Below, piece after piece: positions 54,120 through 63,352 of a stretch of DNA of 64,000 nucleotides. The position numbers and the translations under genes are program-made. The stretch is from Sulfitobacter sp. THAF37 (lineage in GTDB: Bacteria; Pseudomonadota; Alphaproteobacteria; Rhodobacterales; Rhodobacteraceae). The first letter of the stretch is position 1; every line of letters begins with the position of its first letter. The notes beneath the pieces are model-generated. The model ran no database searches. It was not told where the DNA came from and saw only the letters and a program-made list of their open reading frames with translations. The stretch is from assembly GCF_009363555.1 (NCBI RefSeq), contig NZ_CP045372.1:2119501-2183500 (forward strand), given 5' to 3'.

Positions 54120-55214
54120 ATGGGACCTTTCCCGCATGACGCAGCGAAGTCGAAAATTACCGCTGAAAACCCTGCCGGAACCGACGGTTTCGAGTTTGTC
54201 GAATTCGCGTCCGAGAACCCGCAGGAACTGCGCGATCTGTTCACCCGCATGGGCTATGCCCACGTGGCCAACCACAAGAGCAAGCAGATCGAGCTTTGGC
54301 AGCAGGGCGACATCACCTATGTTCTGAACGCCGACCCCGACAGCTTTGCCGCGAAGTTCGTACAGGAACACGGCCCCTGCGCGCCCTCGATGGGCTGGCG
54401 CGTGGTCGATGCGAAGCACGCGCTGGAACACGCCGTTGCCAACGGCGCCGAGGAATACACCGGCGACGGCAAGGTGCTGGACGTACCTGCGATCATAGGC
54501 ATCGGCGGGTCGCTGATCTATTTCGTGGATCACTACTACGAAACCTCGCCCTACAACTGGGAATATGACTGGATTGCCACCTCCAAGCCGGACGGCGTCG
54601 GGTTCTACTATCTCGACCACCTGACCCACAACGTGTTCAAGGGGAACATGGACGTCTGGTTCAAGTTCTACGGCGATCTGTTCAACTTCCGTGAAATCCG
54701 CTTCTTCGACATTGAAGGCAAGTATACGGGCCTGACCAGCCGCGCGCTCACCTCGCCCTGCGGGCGGATCCGCATCCCGATCAACGAAGACCGGGACGAG
54801 AAAGGGCAGATCGTCGCCTATCTCAGAAAGTACAATGGCGAGGGGATTCAGCACATCGCGGTCGGGGCGCGTGACATATATGACGCGACCGACGCGATTG
54901 CCGACAACGGGCTGAAGTTCATGCCCGGTCCCCCGGACACGTATTACGACATGAGCAAAGACCGCGTGACCGGCCATGAAGAGCCGCTGGACCGGATGAA
55001 GAAGCACGGTATCCTGATCGACGGCGAAGGTGTGGTCGATGGCGGCGAGACCCGTATCCTGCTGCAGATCTTCTCGAAAACGGTGATCGGTCCCATCTTC
55101 TTTGAGTTCATCGAACGCAAGGGCGATGACGGCTTTGGGGAGGGCAACTTCAAGGCGCTGTTCGAAAGCATCGAACAGGAACAACTGGAAACCGGCGAAC
55201 TCAAGGCGTCTTGA
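54120..55214 (+). CDS. hppD: 4-hydroxyphenylpyruvate dioxygenase
   Basis: 364 residues; strong AAAGGAGG before the ATG. Two vicinal-oxygen-chelate domains with the iron ligands His167 (LDHLTH), His245 (IQHIAV) and Glu329 (IFFEFIERKGDDGFGEGNF). Converts 4-hydroxyphenylpyruvate to homogentisate in tyrosine degradation. Its divergent Lrp-type regulator is adjacent, and a strong terminator follows. Confidence 0.97.
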   Translation: MGPFPHDAAKSKITAENPAGTDGFEFVEFASENPQELRDLFTRMGYAHVANHKSKQIELWQQGDITYVLNADPDSFAAKFVQEHGPCAPSMGWRVVDAKHALEHAVANGAEEYTGDGKVLDVPAIIGIGGSLIYFVDHYYETSPYNWEYDWIATSKPDGVGFYYLDHLTHNVFKGNMDVWFKFYGDLFNFREIRFFDIEGKYTGLTSRALTSPCGRIRIPINEDRDEKGQIVAYLRKYNGEGIQHIAVGARDIYDATDAIADNGLKFMPGPPDTYYDMSKDRVTGHEEPLDRMKKHGILIDGEGVVDGGETRILLQIFSKTVIGPIFFEFIERKGDDGFGEGNFKALFESIEQEQLETGELKAS

Positions 55215-55244
55215 TCAAGGCGCGAAGAATTCGCGGAGTTGTCG

Positions 55245-55271
55245 GGCGGCACGTCAGCGTGCCGCCTTTTT
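55245..55271 (+). terminator. Rho-independent terminator after hppD
   Basis: GGCGGCACG, loop TCAG, CGTGCCGCC, then five T; a nine-bp perfect stem. Confidence 0.93.
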
Positions 55272-55308
55272 CATGTCCGGCTTCCTCGTATGCCGCCCGG
55301 ATGGGCCG

Positions 55309-58300
55309 TCAGCTGCGGGGCATGGTCAACACGACCGACCGCCCGCCCTTGGTGTAGCGCAGTTCGCTGTCGCCGATGGCCGACACGCGGCCCCCGTCGA
55401 TCCGGTCGCCCACGACGACCTTCTGGTACCGTCCGTTGCTCAACCGGATCAGCGCGCGGCGGTTGGACGGCTTGCCATAGACACCGATCAGGTTGATCCG
55501 GCGCAGGTTGATCGCGTTCTTCACCGTCGCCTGTTTGGCGACAGATGTTTTCGACGGAATACTGGGCGCGACCGCACGGGGGGCCACGCTGGCCACACGG
55601 GTCTCTTCTCTGGGCGCGGCCCGTTCCGCACGGCGTACGATCCGGTTGAAGTTGCGCGGGCGCGGATCGGGTCGCGCCGAGGCTGCAACGGCGAATTGGG
55701 TCGGATTTTCAAAGGCCGCAGGCCGCGCCGGGGTTTCCAGCGCCTCGGCCACCGCCTCTGCCGTGTCTGCGGGGTCCACGGGGGGGGCTGCTGCGGCAGC
55801 GGCCTGTTCCTGCACGGATTGCGGGCGCAGGGCAGGGCGATACTCCGCCAGTTCATCCAGGGTCAGCCCGTCGAACTGCGCGCGCTCTGCGGTTTCGACC
55901 AAATCGCCGGGCCGTGTGCGCGGCCGTACCGTGGCCAGGATGTCAAGTTCCGGTGTTTCCTCGGTGGCATCTTCGCCGGTTTCGCCGGTCTGGGGCTGGT
56001 AGCGCGCCATGATGGCGTCGGGCGGGATGAGCTCGGGGCGGCCGAGATAGATGGTGATGCCATCCGGGTTCACGGTGCCCGCGGCTGTCGGGATCACAAG
56101 CCCGTTCGGCCCAAAGGCAAACCGGGTGCCCGCCGCCGCCGGATTCGGGATGTCATCCATCGCCGCATCGGTCAGCATGTCTTCCAAAGCGGGCAGGGCA
56201 ATGGCATCCGCCGCGGTACTGATCGGGTCGATGCTGGTCAGATAAAGGTCTTCGATCACGACTTCGCCCGCCGGTTCGGGTGGCAGGACGGGCGCGCGGG
56301 GCCAGATCCCGGTGGCGGCATACTTGGCTTCCAGCTCTGCCTCGGTCAGATCCTGCGCCGGGGCCGGGGCCGGTTCACGCAACGCATCCAGCACCGCGCC
56401 GTCCTCTTCGGTCAGGCCGCTGTCAAGCGCCGCTGTCTGCACCGGATCTTCCGACGGGGTGGCCGGGGCCTCGGGCACCGGCGTGTCGGGCGCCGCGGCG
56501 ACTTCGGGCGTGCTGCGGGGGCCGAACAGCCGAGAGAGGTTCAGCCCGTCATCCAGGAAAACGGATGCCCAGGCCGCGACACCGGCGAGGAACACCAGCA
56601 AGGCGGCAGTCAGGATCAGGCCCAGAAAGCGCGGCTTTCCCCCCACATCGGCTTTGCGCGCGCCGAAGATGGTCATGCGCTCGGCCTCTGAAACCGCGCC
56701 CCCGGCGGGTTGCGGCGCAGGGGTCGACGGAATGTGCTTGCCCGGGGGGGGGGCGGCCTTGCTGCGCCGGCTCAGGAAACCGGTTTTGGCTGGCGCGGCG
56801 GCAATGGAAGGCCCGGGCGGAGGGCTGTCCAGCGACGAGCTGTCGGGCCGCATCACGGCGTCGTCATCCGGTGTCAGCGCGGCGGCGGTGGCCGCGGGTG
56901 TCGCGACCTTTGGCTCGCGGCGCGCGCCTTCCAACGCGGGCGGTGTCGCAGGGGCGCGGCGGCTGGAAAAGCCTGCCGGTTCGGCACGCAACGGCGGCAG
57001 CGGCGCGGCTGTCGGCTTCTTTTCGATCCGGTTGGCCCGCAAGGGCGGCATGACCGGCACGTCCGGCGTGTCAGCAGCCGTTTCGGGCAGATCTTCGGCC
57101 CCGTCGCCCTTGTGTTCGTCAGTGGCGGCTGCACCTCGGTCAGCATTGCCGGATGTGACGTCCGAAACACTGTCGGGGGCGTCCTTCGTGCGCACCACCG
57201 GCGCCGCGCCCACGGGCGGCGTCGCTGCGGCCGCTGCGGCCACCGGCGCGGTCGGAATCTGCACTGTGACGTCTTCTGCCGCCTCCTCGGGCGGCTCCTC
57301 CGCCAGGGCGGGCGAGGACGATGAGCTGGCCCTGGCCGCTTCGCCCGTTGTGGGCTCGGGGTGCGCGGCCTTGGGTGTCGGAGCCTGCAAGACCGTTTCA
57401 GCATCCTTGGCAGGCGCGGAAGGTTCGTCCGCCTTTGCGACCGGTTCGGGGGGCCGGGCCTGCGGTGTCCTGGCCGAAGCGGCAGGGGCAGAAGCGGCGG
57501 GGGCAGAGACCGGGCTGTCTGCCGCCCCGTCCTTGGCCGCTTCCGTCGGGGTCTTTTCGGCCTTTGGCGGCAAGGGAGTGGCCGATGCCGGTGTTTCCGG
57601 CGCGAATGTCTCATCCGGCTTGGGCGGCTCATTCGGCGTGGCCGGTTTTTCCGCTCCCGGGGCGGGGCGTTCCGGCGTGTCGGCAGGATCGACCCTGGCG
57701 GGCGCGGCGGGCGCGTCGGCAGTGGTATCCGACGCGGGTGCGGCCGGGGGTGTTTGTTTTTCGGCCTTCTCGGGCTTGGCCGGTTCGGATGCCGCAGCTG
57801 CAACCGGGCCATCGGGGACCTTGACGTCGCCGATCACGACAACGGCGATGCCGTCCGCCTCGACGCTTTCGCCGTTCTCCAGCAGGGTCGCCGCCGCCTC
57901 GGTCTCGCCGAAAAAGGGTTCGCCCAGATAGGGGCTTTCGCCCGGCGTGGCGGCAAAACTGACAGGGTGGAACCGATGCTCAACGGCAAAGCTCTCCGCC
58001 TCAGCCAGGGTTTCCAGCGCCACGGCGGCGATATGGGTGCGAGGGCCGTCCTGGCTGATATCAAAGGCCAGGTCATCGACCGCGTAGGGCGTCGCCCCGT
58101 CGAGCGCGGCGCGGGAGGCCTCGCGGCGCTCGGCCTCAGACATGTCGGGTGTGTCGATGGTCAGATACTTGATCTGCTCGTCCGGCAGCAGCAGTTTCGT
58201 GCGCAGGCCGCCGGGTTCAAGCGCGGTGGCGGATTTCCGCAACACGGCAAGATCGGCGTTCAGGTCATCGGCATCCAGGGCCACTTCGCCGACGATACGC

Positions 58301-58371
58301 CAGCCACCGGCCGCGCGGTGCAGCAGCCGAATCCCTTCAAAAGACAGCGAAAGTGCAAAATCTGGCTTCAT
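55309..58371 (-). CDS. Large membrane protein joining a PilM/GspL-like start to a PilP/GspC-like end
   Basis: 1020 residues. Residues 1-190 resemble the N-terminal part of PilM/GspL-type actin-like proteins: FALSLSFEGIRLLHRAAGG, LLLPDEQIKYLTIDTPDMSE, then ATPYAVDDLAFDIS, which recalls the PYPLDE region. Residues 190-575 are a disordered Pro/Ala/Glu-rich linker. One membrane helix follows (about 581-603). The periplasmic part ends (about 954-1020) in a PilP/GspC-like module: INLIGVYGKPSNRRALIRL, VVVGDRIDGGRVSAIGDSEL. By analogy it would bridge cytoplasm and periplasm in an envelope machine. This is fold-level inference; lineage-restricted protein. Confidence 0.7.
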   Translation of the reverse strand: MKPDFALSLSFEGIRLLHRAAGGWRIVGEVALDADDLNADLAVLRKSATALEPGGLRTKLLLPDEQIKYLTIDTPDMSEAERREASRAALDGATPYAVDDLAFDISQDGPRTHIAAVALETLAEAESFAVEHRFHPVSFAATPGESPYLGEPFFGETEAAATLLENGESVEADGIAVVVIGDVKVPDGPVAAAASEPAKPEKAEKQTPPAAPASDTTADAPAAPARVDPADTPERPAPGAEKPATPNEPPKPDETFAPETPASATPLPPKAEKTPTEAAKDGAADSPVSAPAASAPAASARTPQARPPEPVAKADEPSAPAKDAETVLQAPTPKAAHPEPTTGEAARASSSSSPALAEEPPEEAAEDVTVQIPTAPVAAAAAATPPVGAAPVVRTKDAPDSVSDVTSGNADRGAAATDEHKGDGAEDLPETAADTPDVPVMPPLRANRIEKKPTAAPLPPLRAEPAGFSSRRAPATPPALEGARREPKVATPAATAAALTPDDDAVMRPDSSSLDSPPPGPSIAAAPAKTGFLSRRSKAAPPPGKHIPSTPAPQPAGGAVSEAERMTIFGARKADVGGKPRFLGLILTAALLVFLAGVAAWASVFLDDGLNLSRLFGPRSTPEVAAAPDTPVPEAPATPSEDPVQTAALDSGLTEEDGAVLDALREPAPAPAQDLTEAELEAKYAATGIWPRAPVLPPEPAGEVVIEDLYLTSIDPISTAADAIALPALEDMLTDAAMDDIPNPAAAGTRFAFGPNGLVIPTAAGTVNPDGITIYLGRPELIPPDAIMARYQPQTGETGEDATEETPELDILATVRPRTRPGDLVETAERAQFDGLTLDELAEYRPALRPQSVQEQAAAAAAPPVDPADTAEAVAEALETPARPAAFENPTQFAVAASARPDPRPRNFNRIVRRAERAAPREETRVASVAPRAVAPSIPSKTSVAKQATVKNAINLRRINLIGVYGKPSNRRALIRLSNGRYQKVVVGDRIDGGRVSAIGDSELRYTKGGRSVVLTMPRS

Positions 58372-58522
58372 GTCACAACATTAACACATGGGATCGGTGC
58401 TTTACAGGCGGCTTGCCCGTCAAACCTAGGTGAGGGCGGGGTCCCGCGCAAGAACCGCGCGTGGGCCACCGGGCTTTCGCGGTTGGCAAGGCCTGCGGGC
58501 CCCGCCAACCCTGCGGGCGTGG

Positions 58523-59815
58523 TCAGCCCACCGCCTTGCTCAGCGCCTGGTCGAGGTCCGCGATCAGGTCGTCCGCGTCCTCTGTCCCGATGGAGATTCG
58601 CACCACATTGGGTCCGGCCCCGGCAGCCACCTGCTGTTCCTCGCTCAATTGCCGGTGGGTGGTGGAGGCGGAGTGGATCACCAGCGATCGCGTGTCGCCC
58701 AAGTTGGCGACATGGCTGAAGATTTCCAGCGATTCGACCAGTTTCACGCAGGCTTCGTAGCCGCCCTTGACCGCGATGGTAAACAGCGCGCCGGCCCCTT
58801 TCGGGCAGACCTTGGCCACCCGGTCGGCATAGGGCGAGGATGCCAGCCCGGCGTAGGTCACGGCCTCGATCCGGTCGTCCTGCTCCAGCCACGAGGCGAT
58901 CTTGCCGGCGTTGGCCACGTGCCGCTCCATGCGCAGCGACAGGGTTTCGATGCCCATCAACGTGTAATGCGCGGCCTGCGGGTTCAGCGTCATGCCGAGG
59001 TCGCGCAGCCCGATGGCGATGCCGTGGAAGGTGAAGGCCAGCGCGCCGAAGGTCTCGTGGAACTTGAGACCGTGATAGGCCGGTTCCGGCTGGCTGAGAG
59101 AGGGGAACTTGTCGTTCGCGGACCAGTCGAACTTGCCCGAGTCGATCACGCAGCCGCCTGTCACGGTGCCGTTGCCGGTCAGGTATTTGGTCATGGAGTG
59201 AACCACCAGCGTGGCGCCGTGTTCGATCGGGCGACACAGGTAGGGGGTGGCGGAGGTGTTGTCGATGATCAGCGGCACGCCCGCTTTATCCGCGATATCG
59301 GCCACCGCGCGCACATCCATGATGTAGCCGCCCGGGTTGGCGATCGCCTCGCCGAAGATGGCACGGGTGTCGTCGTCAACTGCGGCACGAACCGCGTCGA
59401 GGTCATCGAAATCCACGAATTTGCAGGACCACCCGAAGCGTTTGATGGTCTGGCTGAACTGCGTGACCGTGCCGCCATAGAGCCGCGTGGAAGCGATGAT
59501 GTTCTTGCCCGGCCCCATCAGCGGGAACAGCGCCATGATCTGTGCGGCGTGACCGGAAGAACAGCAGACCGCGCCGACGCCACCTTCGAGCGTGGCCAAG
59601 CGTTCCTGCAGCACGGCAACGGTCGGATTGGTCAGGCGCGAATAGATAAAGCCCACTTCCTGAAGGTTGAACAGCGCCGCGGCGTGGTCCGCATCGCGGA
59701 AGACATAGGCCGTGGTCTGGTAGATCGGCGTCTGGCGCGCTCCCGTGGCGGGGTCGGGGCGCGCACCGGCGTGGATTTGCAGGGTGTCGAAGCCGTAGGT
59801 GGGTCCGTCGGTCAT
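58523..59815 (-). CDS. metY: O-acetylhomoserine aminocarboxypropyltransferase / sulfhydrylase
   Basis: 430 residues. PLP enzyme of the Cys/Met family: FDTLQIHAGARPDPATGA, SSGHAAQIMAL, and the PLP lysine in VVHSMTKYLTGNGTVTGG. Makes homocysteine from O-acetylhomoserine and sulfide. A hairpin with a GGTTGGC/GCCAACC stem at 58481-58510 lies just past its stop but lacks a T-tract. No SAM-II-like element was recognised upstream. Confidence 0.96.
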   Translation of the reverse strand: MTDGPTYGFDTLQIHAGARPDPATGARQTPIYQTTAYVFRDADHAAALFNLQEVGFIYSRLTNPTVAVLQERLATLEGGVGAVCCSSGHAAQIMALFPLMGPGKNIIASTRLYGGTVTQFSQTIKRFGWSCKFVDFDDLDAVRAAVDDDTRAIFGEAIANPGGYIMDVRAVADIADKAGVPLIIDNTSATPYLCRPIEHGATLVVHSMTKYLTGNGTVTGGCVIDSGKFDWSANDKFPSLSQPEPAYHGLKFHETFGALAFTFHGIAIGLRDLGMTLNPQAAHYTLMGIETLSLRMERHVANAGKIASWLEQDDRIEAVTYAGLASSPYADRVAKVCPKGAGALFTIAVKGGYEACVKLVESLEIFSHVANLGDTRSLVIHSASTTHRQLSEEQQVAAGAGPNVVRISIGTEDADDLIADLDQALSKAVG

Positions 59816-59996
59816 GGTGTCTCTCTCCCGGGATGTTTGCGATATGGGTAAGCCATTGGATCAGACCGCACAAGGGATGGAAGGGGCCGGATCAGGACAG
59901 GCGGAGCGTGATCCCAAGGCGCGGCTGCGCCGCACGACAGACCTGGCGGGGATGTCCGGCCTGAGCCAGAGGGGGCGAGGGCGCGCCGGGTGGCAC

Positions 59997-60031
59997 CGGA
60001 GGATTTGTGTATTTTGGGAACAATGAAGCGG
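59997..60031 (+). repeat. Dispersed CGGAGGATTT...GAACAATGAAG repeat, copy 4
   Basis: CCGGAGGATTTGTG and TATTTTGGGAACAATGAAGC, ending one base before the stop of the minus-strand glycosyltransferase-like gene, the same placement as copy 3. Confidence 0.65.
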
Positions 60032-60032
60032 G

Positions 60033-61037
60033 TCAGCGAATCCAGAAGCCGTTCTTCTTGATCCGGTTGCGGATCGCCTGTTCCTTGCGCGGCAGATCGT
60101 TCTGATCGAAGAGGGCACGGACCTTGTGCCCGCGGCCCTGGTAGATCGTGCGTTTGATCGCTTCCGATCCTTTCAGCACCTTCTTGAGCTTGTTCGGGGC
60201 GGTGACGCGTTCCAGCACGTCGATGGCCTGTGCGCTTTCGCGGGCGTAGAGCAGGGGCAGCAGGCGATAGTGGCAGGTCACGCTGCCATCGAGCAGCCCC
60301 GGTGGCAGTGTGTCGCGGCCGCCGCCCAGGGCATGGATCACCAGCGGCAGGGCGATCTGGTCGAGCCAGGGATCGAAGCTTTGCGCGCAGAGTTCGACCG
60401 GGGGGCTGTCCCGGATCGCCAGGGCGTAGTGCAGGAATTTTTCACCGAAGACATGCGGGCAGCGGTAGTAGAAGTATCCGGCGTTGAAATAGAGATAACG
60501 CTGCCAGTATTCGTCCGGCTGGCTGAGGTCCAGGCTGCTTTCGAAGTCGAGGCCGAACTTGTCATAAAGGCTTTGCCACAGTCCGGTGTATCCCGGACCG
60601 TAGAGCTGGGGGATCGGCCAGGTCCCTTCGCGCCGGAGCGAGGCGCTGGGGCGGTCGAAATCGAAGGGCACCCCGGCCAGGTCGCCGGTGATCAGCGTAT
60701 CGGTGTCGAAAAAGACGAAGGGGTCGCCCTGGGGCAGGGCGGTAAGCATCTCGATCTTGTTGCCGTAGGGGTAGCGGCTGCCGAAATGGCGCGTCTCGAA
60801 CGGCACGATCTCTGCCCCCAGGTCGGCCAGCGCGGCGCGGACGTCTGCCGCCTGGATGCGCGGATCGGACTTCCACAGGGGGCCGGGCTGGGGTTCCATC
60901 ACCAGCAGGCGGCCGTCGAAGCCGGGGCTCATCTCGCGCAGGGAGGCGGCGAAGATCAGGGCCTCGTAGGAGAGCCGACCGCCCTGGCCGACGATGGCGA
61001 TGTTGTAGGTTTGCGGTTTCACGGGGTTGCGTGCCAT
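60033..61037 (-). CDS. Glycosyltransferase-like protein with DxD motif
   Basis: 334 residues from an ATG at 61037; the frame continues upstream but through another gene's antisense. N-terminal YNIAIVGQGGRLSYEALIFA, then a nucleotide-sugar region ending FVFFDTDTLITGDL (Asp-Thr-Asp). Aromatic-rich YFNAGYFYYRCPHVFGEKF and FDPWLDQIALPLVIHAL follow; the C terminus is basic. Resembles GT-A fold proteins of unknown acceptor in Rhodobacteraceae. Convergent with nothing; divergent from the exported protein at 61143. Confidence 0.8.
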   Translation of the reverse strand: MARNPVKPQTYNIAIVGQGGRLSYEALIFAASLREMSPGFDGRLLVMEPQPGPLWKSDPRIQAADVRAALADLGAEIVPFETRHFGSRYPYGNKIEMLTALPQGDPFVFFDTDTLITGDLAGVPFDFDRPSASLRREGTWPIPQLYGPGYTGLWQSLYDKFGLDFESSLDLSQPDEYWQRYLYFNAGYFYYRCPHVFGEKFLHYALAIRDSPPVELCAQSFDPWLDQIALPLVIHALGGGRDTLPPGLLDGSVTCHYRLLPLLYARESAQAIDVLERVTAPNKLKKVLKGSEAIKRTIYQGRGHKVRALFDQNDLPRKEQAIRNRIKKNGFWIR

Positions 61038-61142
61038 ACTTTGCCTGTCTCTGGGATCGCCCGTTTTTATGTGGGCCAGTATAGGGGCATATGGAGGGTT
61101 GAAAAGGCCGGCATTTCCGCCGGGAGTGGGGGGATTTGAGGG

Positions 61143-61691
61143 ATGTTGGATATTTTCTTTGCCATGCTGGCGGCAGGCATCAACGGGACAGGTGAAGGCG
61201 CACCGGCGGGCGGCGGCGCAGTGACGGCGCAGGTGCCAGAGGCCGTCGCGCCGCAGGCGCCGCCACCGCCGAGCGGGCCACAGTTCAACATGGCCGTGGT
61301 ACCGGCGGGGCTGGTCGCGGAGAGCCAGGTGCCGAGCGGGAAGTTCACCACAGCGGCGGAGGTCAAGCCGATCCTGAATGCGACACGGGGCAACTGGGTT
61401 GCCCTGCGGGAGTATGACGGCAAGGATCTGCTTTATGTCACGCACCTGTGGAGCTGGCGGTGCGGCCTGTCCGCGCTGGCCATCTCGGTCAACGATGAGC
61501 CGATGCAGAACTGGCCGTTGCCGCCCTGCCACGGGGATACCGCCACACCCAATGCGATCCTGGAAGCGGACGGTCTGCCCTACCTGTCGCTGCGGGGCGG
61601 CGGGGTGGCGCGCGTCACCGTGCAGATCGTCTATGACGACCTGAGCATGGACGCGCAGACGTTTCAGCGCGCGCAGGTGCTGATGCCCTGA
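61143..61691 (+). CDS. Exported or envelope protein of unknown function
   Basis: 182 residues. A short hydrophobic N terminus (LDIFFAMLAAGING), an Ala/Pro-rich spacer (VPEAVAPQAPPPPSGPQ), then a compact domain with TTAAEVKPILNATRGNWVAL, VTHLWSWRCGLSALAISVN, and LPPCHGDTATPNAIL. Two cysteines likely pair. Conserved look without a named family. Preceded by GAGGG. Confidence 0.75.
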   Translation: MLDIFFAMLAAGINGTGEGAPAGGGAVTAQVPEAVAPQAPPPPSGPQFNMAVVPAGLVAESQVPSGKFTTAAEVKPILNATRGNWVALREYDGKDLLYVTHLWSWRCGLSALAISVNDEPMQNWPLPPCHGDTATPNAILEADGLPYLSLRGGGVARVTVQIVYDDLSMDAQTFQRAQVLMP

Positions 61692-61899
61692 GCCGTCCCG
61701 GCTGTCCTTCATCAGCCATCGGTCGGGGGTTAGTGTGCCGTCCCATTCCGGCAGGTCGCGCGGAAAGTGGCCGGTGGTCATGTCGGAAGGTGCAGCAGAC
61801 GTCAGTGCAGCAGATGTCCCGGAGCAGGTCGCGGCCTGCCAGTTGTCCTTGCGACCCGCGCGGCGCGCGGCATGGGGTTGGTGAATTGCTGCTGGAAAG

Positions 61900-61983
61900 T
61901 GGTGGGCGACCCTGGAATCGAACCAGGCGTGCGTCTCCGCGAGGGAGTTACAGTCCCCTGCCACACCTTGCGGCCTGTCGCCC
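61900..61983 (-). tRNA. tRNA-Tyr (GTA)
   Basis: Minus-strand tRNA with acceptor GGGCGAC/GTCGCCC, anticodon loop in GGGGACTGTAACTCCC (GTA), the long variable arm of class II tRNAs, T-arm CCTGGTTCGATTCCAGG, discriminator A and encoded CCA at 61902-61900. Confidence 0.97.
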
Positions 61984-62097
61984 ACTTTCGCCTGATGCAT
62001 TGCGCCCGGCGTGGGGGCGTGATTACAAGCGACCCTGAGAGGCGTCAAGGCGAAATTATTGTCGGGCCGCCCTGTCAGTCCGAACGGGGAAGATGCG

Positions 62098-62877
62098 ATG
62101 AAAAAGCCGAAGTGGGTGGTCCGGAAAGAACAAGACAAGAAGTCCGAGGCGCAGGCCACGGTCTGGCTGTTCGGACTGCACGCGGTGCGCGATGCGCTGG
62201 TGAACCCGGCCCGCGAGAAGCTGACCCTGATGGTGACCCCCAACGCGCTGGCCAAGCTGGAGGATGCGGTTGCCACAGCGGGGATCACGCCGCAGGTGGT
62301 GGACCCGCGAAAGTTCCGCCCGCCGCTTGATCCGGCGTCGGTGCACCAGGGCGCGGTGCTGGAGGTCAGGCCGCTGAACTGGGGTCGGCTCGAGGATGTC
62401 TGCATCGGCGACAGCCCGGCGCCCCGCGTGCTGCTGCTGGACCGGGTGACAGACCCGCATAACGTGGGCGCGATCCTGCGCTCTGCCGAGGTGTTGGGCG
62501 CCTCTGCCGTGATCGGGACGCGGCACCATTCCGCGCCGGAAACCGGGGCGCTGGCCAAGACCGCCTCGGGGGCGCTGGAACGCCAGCCCTATCTGCGGCT
62601 GCGCAATCTGGCCGATGCGATCCGGGCGTTGCAGGGGATGGGATACCTGGTGCTGGGTCTGGACGGGGAGGCGGACACCACCATCGAGGCCGCCGTGGAA
62701 GGCCGCCGGGATCGGCCGGTGGCACTGGTACTGGGCGCCGAGGGGCCGGGCCTGCGCGACAAGACCCGCGAGACCGTGGATGCGCTGGTACGGATTGACG
62801 CAGCCGGGCAGTTCGGGTCGCTCAATGTGTCAAATGCCGCCGCGATTGCCCTATATGCCGCCAGAGTGAATGGCTGA
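62098..62877 (+). CDS. rlmB: 23S rRNA (guanosine-2'-O-)-methyltransferase RlmB (TrmH family)
   Basis: 259 residues; ATG at 62098 after GGGGAAG. N-terminal substrate-binding domain (ATVWLFGLHAVRDALVNPAR) and the SpoU knot with LLLDRVTDPHNVGAILRSA, VLGAEGPGLRDKTRE and the final SLNVSNAAAIALYAARV. Methylates G2251 of 23S rRNA in E. coli. The zinc-ribbon gene follows in the same frame right after the stop. Confidence 0.95.
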   Translation: MKKPKWVVRKEQDKKSEAQATVWLFGLHAVRDALVNPAREKLTLMVTPNALAKLEDAVATAGITPQVVDPRKFRPPLDPASVHQGAVLEVRPLNWGRLEDVCIGDSPAPRVLLLDRVTDPHNVGAILRSAEVLGASAVIGTRHHSAPETGALAKTASGALERQPYLRLRNLADAIRALQGMGYLVLGLDGEADTTIEAAVEGRRDRPVALVLGAEGPGLRDKTRETVDALVRIDAAGQFGSLNVSNAAAIALYAARVNG

Positions 62878-62889
62878 AGGAGCGGACCG

Positions 62890-63201
62890 CTGAGCTATCC
62901 GACCAAAATCGCGACCTGCTGCTATTGCGGGACACGGGCGGCGCTGACGCTGGATCGCGGGCGGCATGAGCTGTCCTGTGCCCAATGCGCGGCGCCGCTG
63001 CACGATCTCAAGGCGCTGCCGGTAAAGGAAAAGCCGAAAAAGACCGGCGTCAGCCACCAGCCGGTGCTGCGCCGTTTTCCCGGCGGGCAGAAGGCGGCGG
63101 AGGTCCGGCATCGCAAGCCGAAAAAACGCAAGCCGCGCAAGTCGCTTTGGCGCCGCATGGCGGAAGAGGCGTTCGATGTGGTTGAAGATATCTTCGATTG
63201 A
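62890..63201 (+). CDS. Zinc-ribbon protein with probable CTG start
   Basis: 103 residues read from CTG at 62890. AAGGAG (62877-62882) lies seven bases before it, and no ATG, GTG or TTG occurs earlier in this frame after the rlmB stop (62875-62877); the next candidate would remove the zinc site. Two CxxC pairs (CCYCGTRAAL and CAQCAAPL) form a ribbon. The rest is very basic (RHRKPKKRKPRKSLWRRM) and ends acidic (EEAFDVVEDIFD). Likely nucleic-acid or ribosome associated by composition and rlmB neighbourhood. Function unknown. Confidence 0.8.
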   Translation: MSYPTKIATCCYCGTRAALTLDRGRHELSCAQCAAPLHDLKALPVKEKPKKTGVSHQPVLRRFPGGQKAAEVRHRKPKKRKPRKSLWRRMAEEAFDVVEDIFD

Positions 63202-63352
63202 CCGGGATCGGCGGAAAGATGCCCGTGAGGCGGCAGGCCATCACAAACCGCGCTGGTCCCTTTAACGGCAGCGGGGAATACCTATGTGAGGTAGAGGACG
63301 GCGGGCACGGAACGCCCGGCGTCACTTTACTGTCCCTCGTTCCGTACCTGAT

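Noticed and set aside
59816..60032. SAM-II riboswitch upstream of metY
   Set aside because: No pseudoknot-forming conserved segments recognised in the 217-base leader.
61040..62558. Long upstream extension of the minus-strand glycosyltransferase-like frame
   Set aside because: It runs antisense through the exported protein, tRNA-Tyr and rlmB; the real start is the ATG at 61037.
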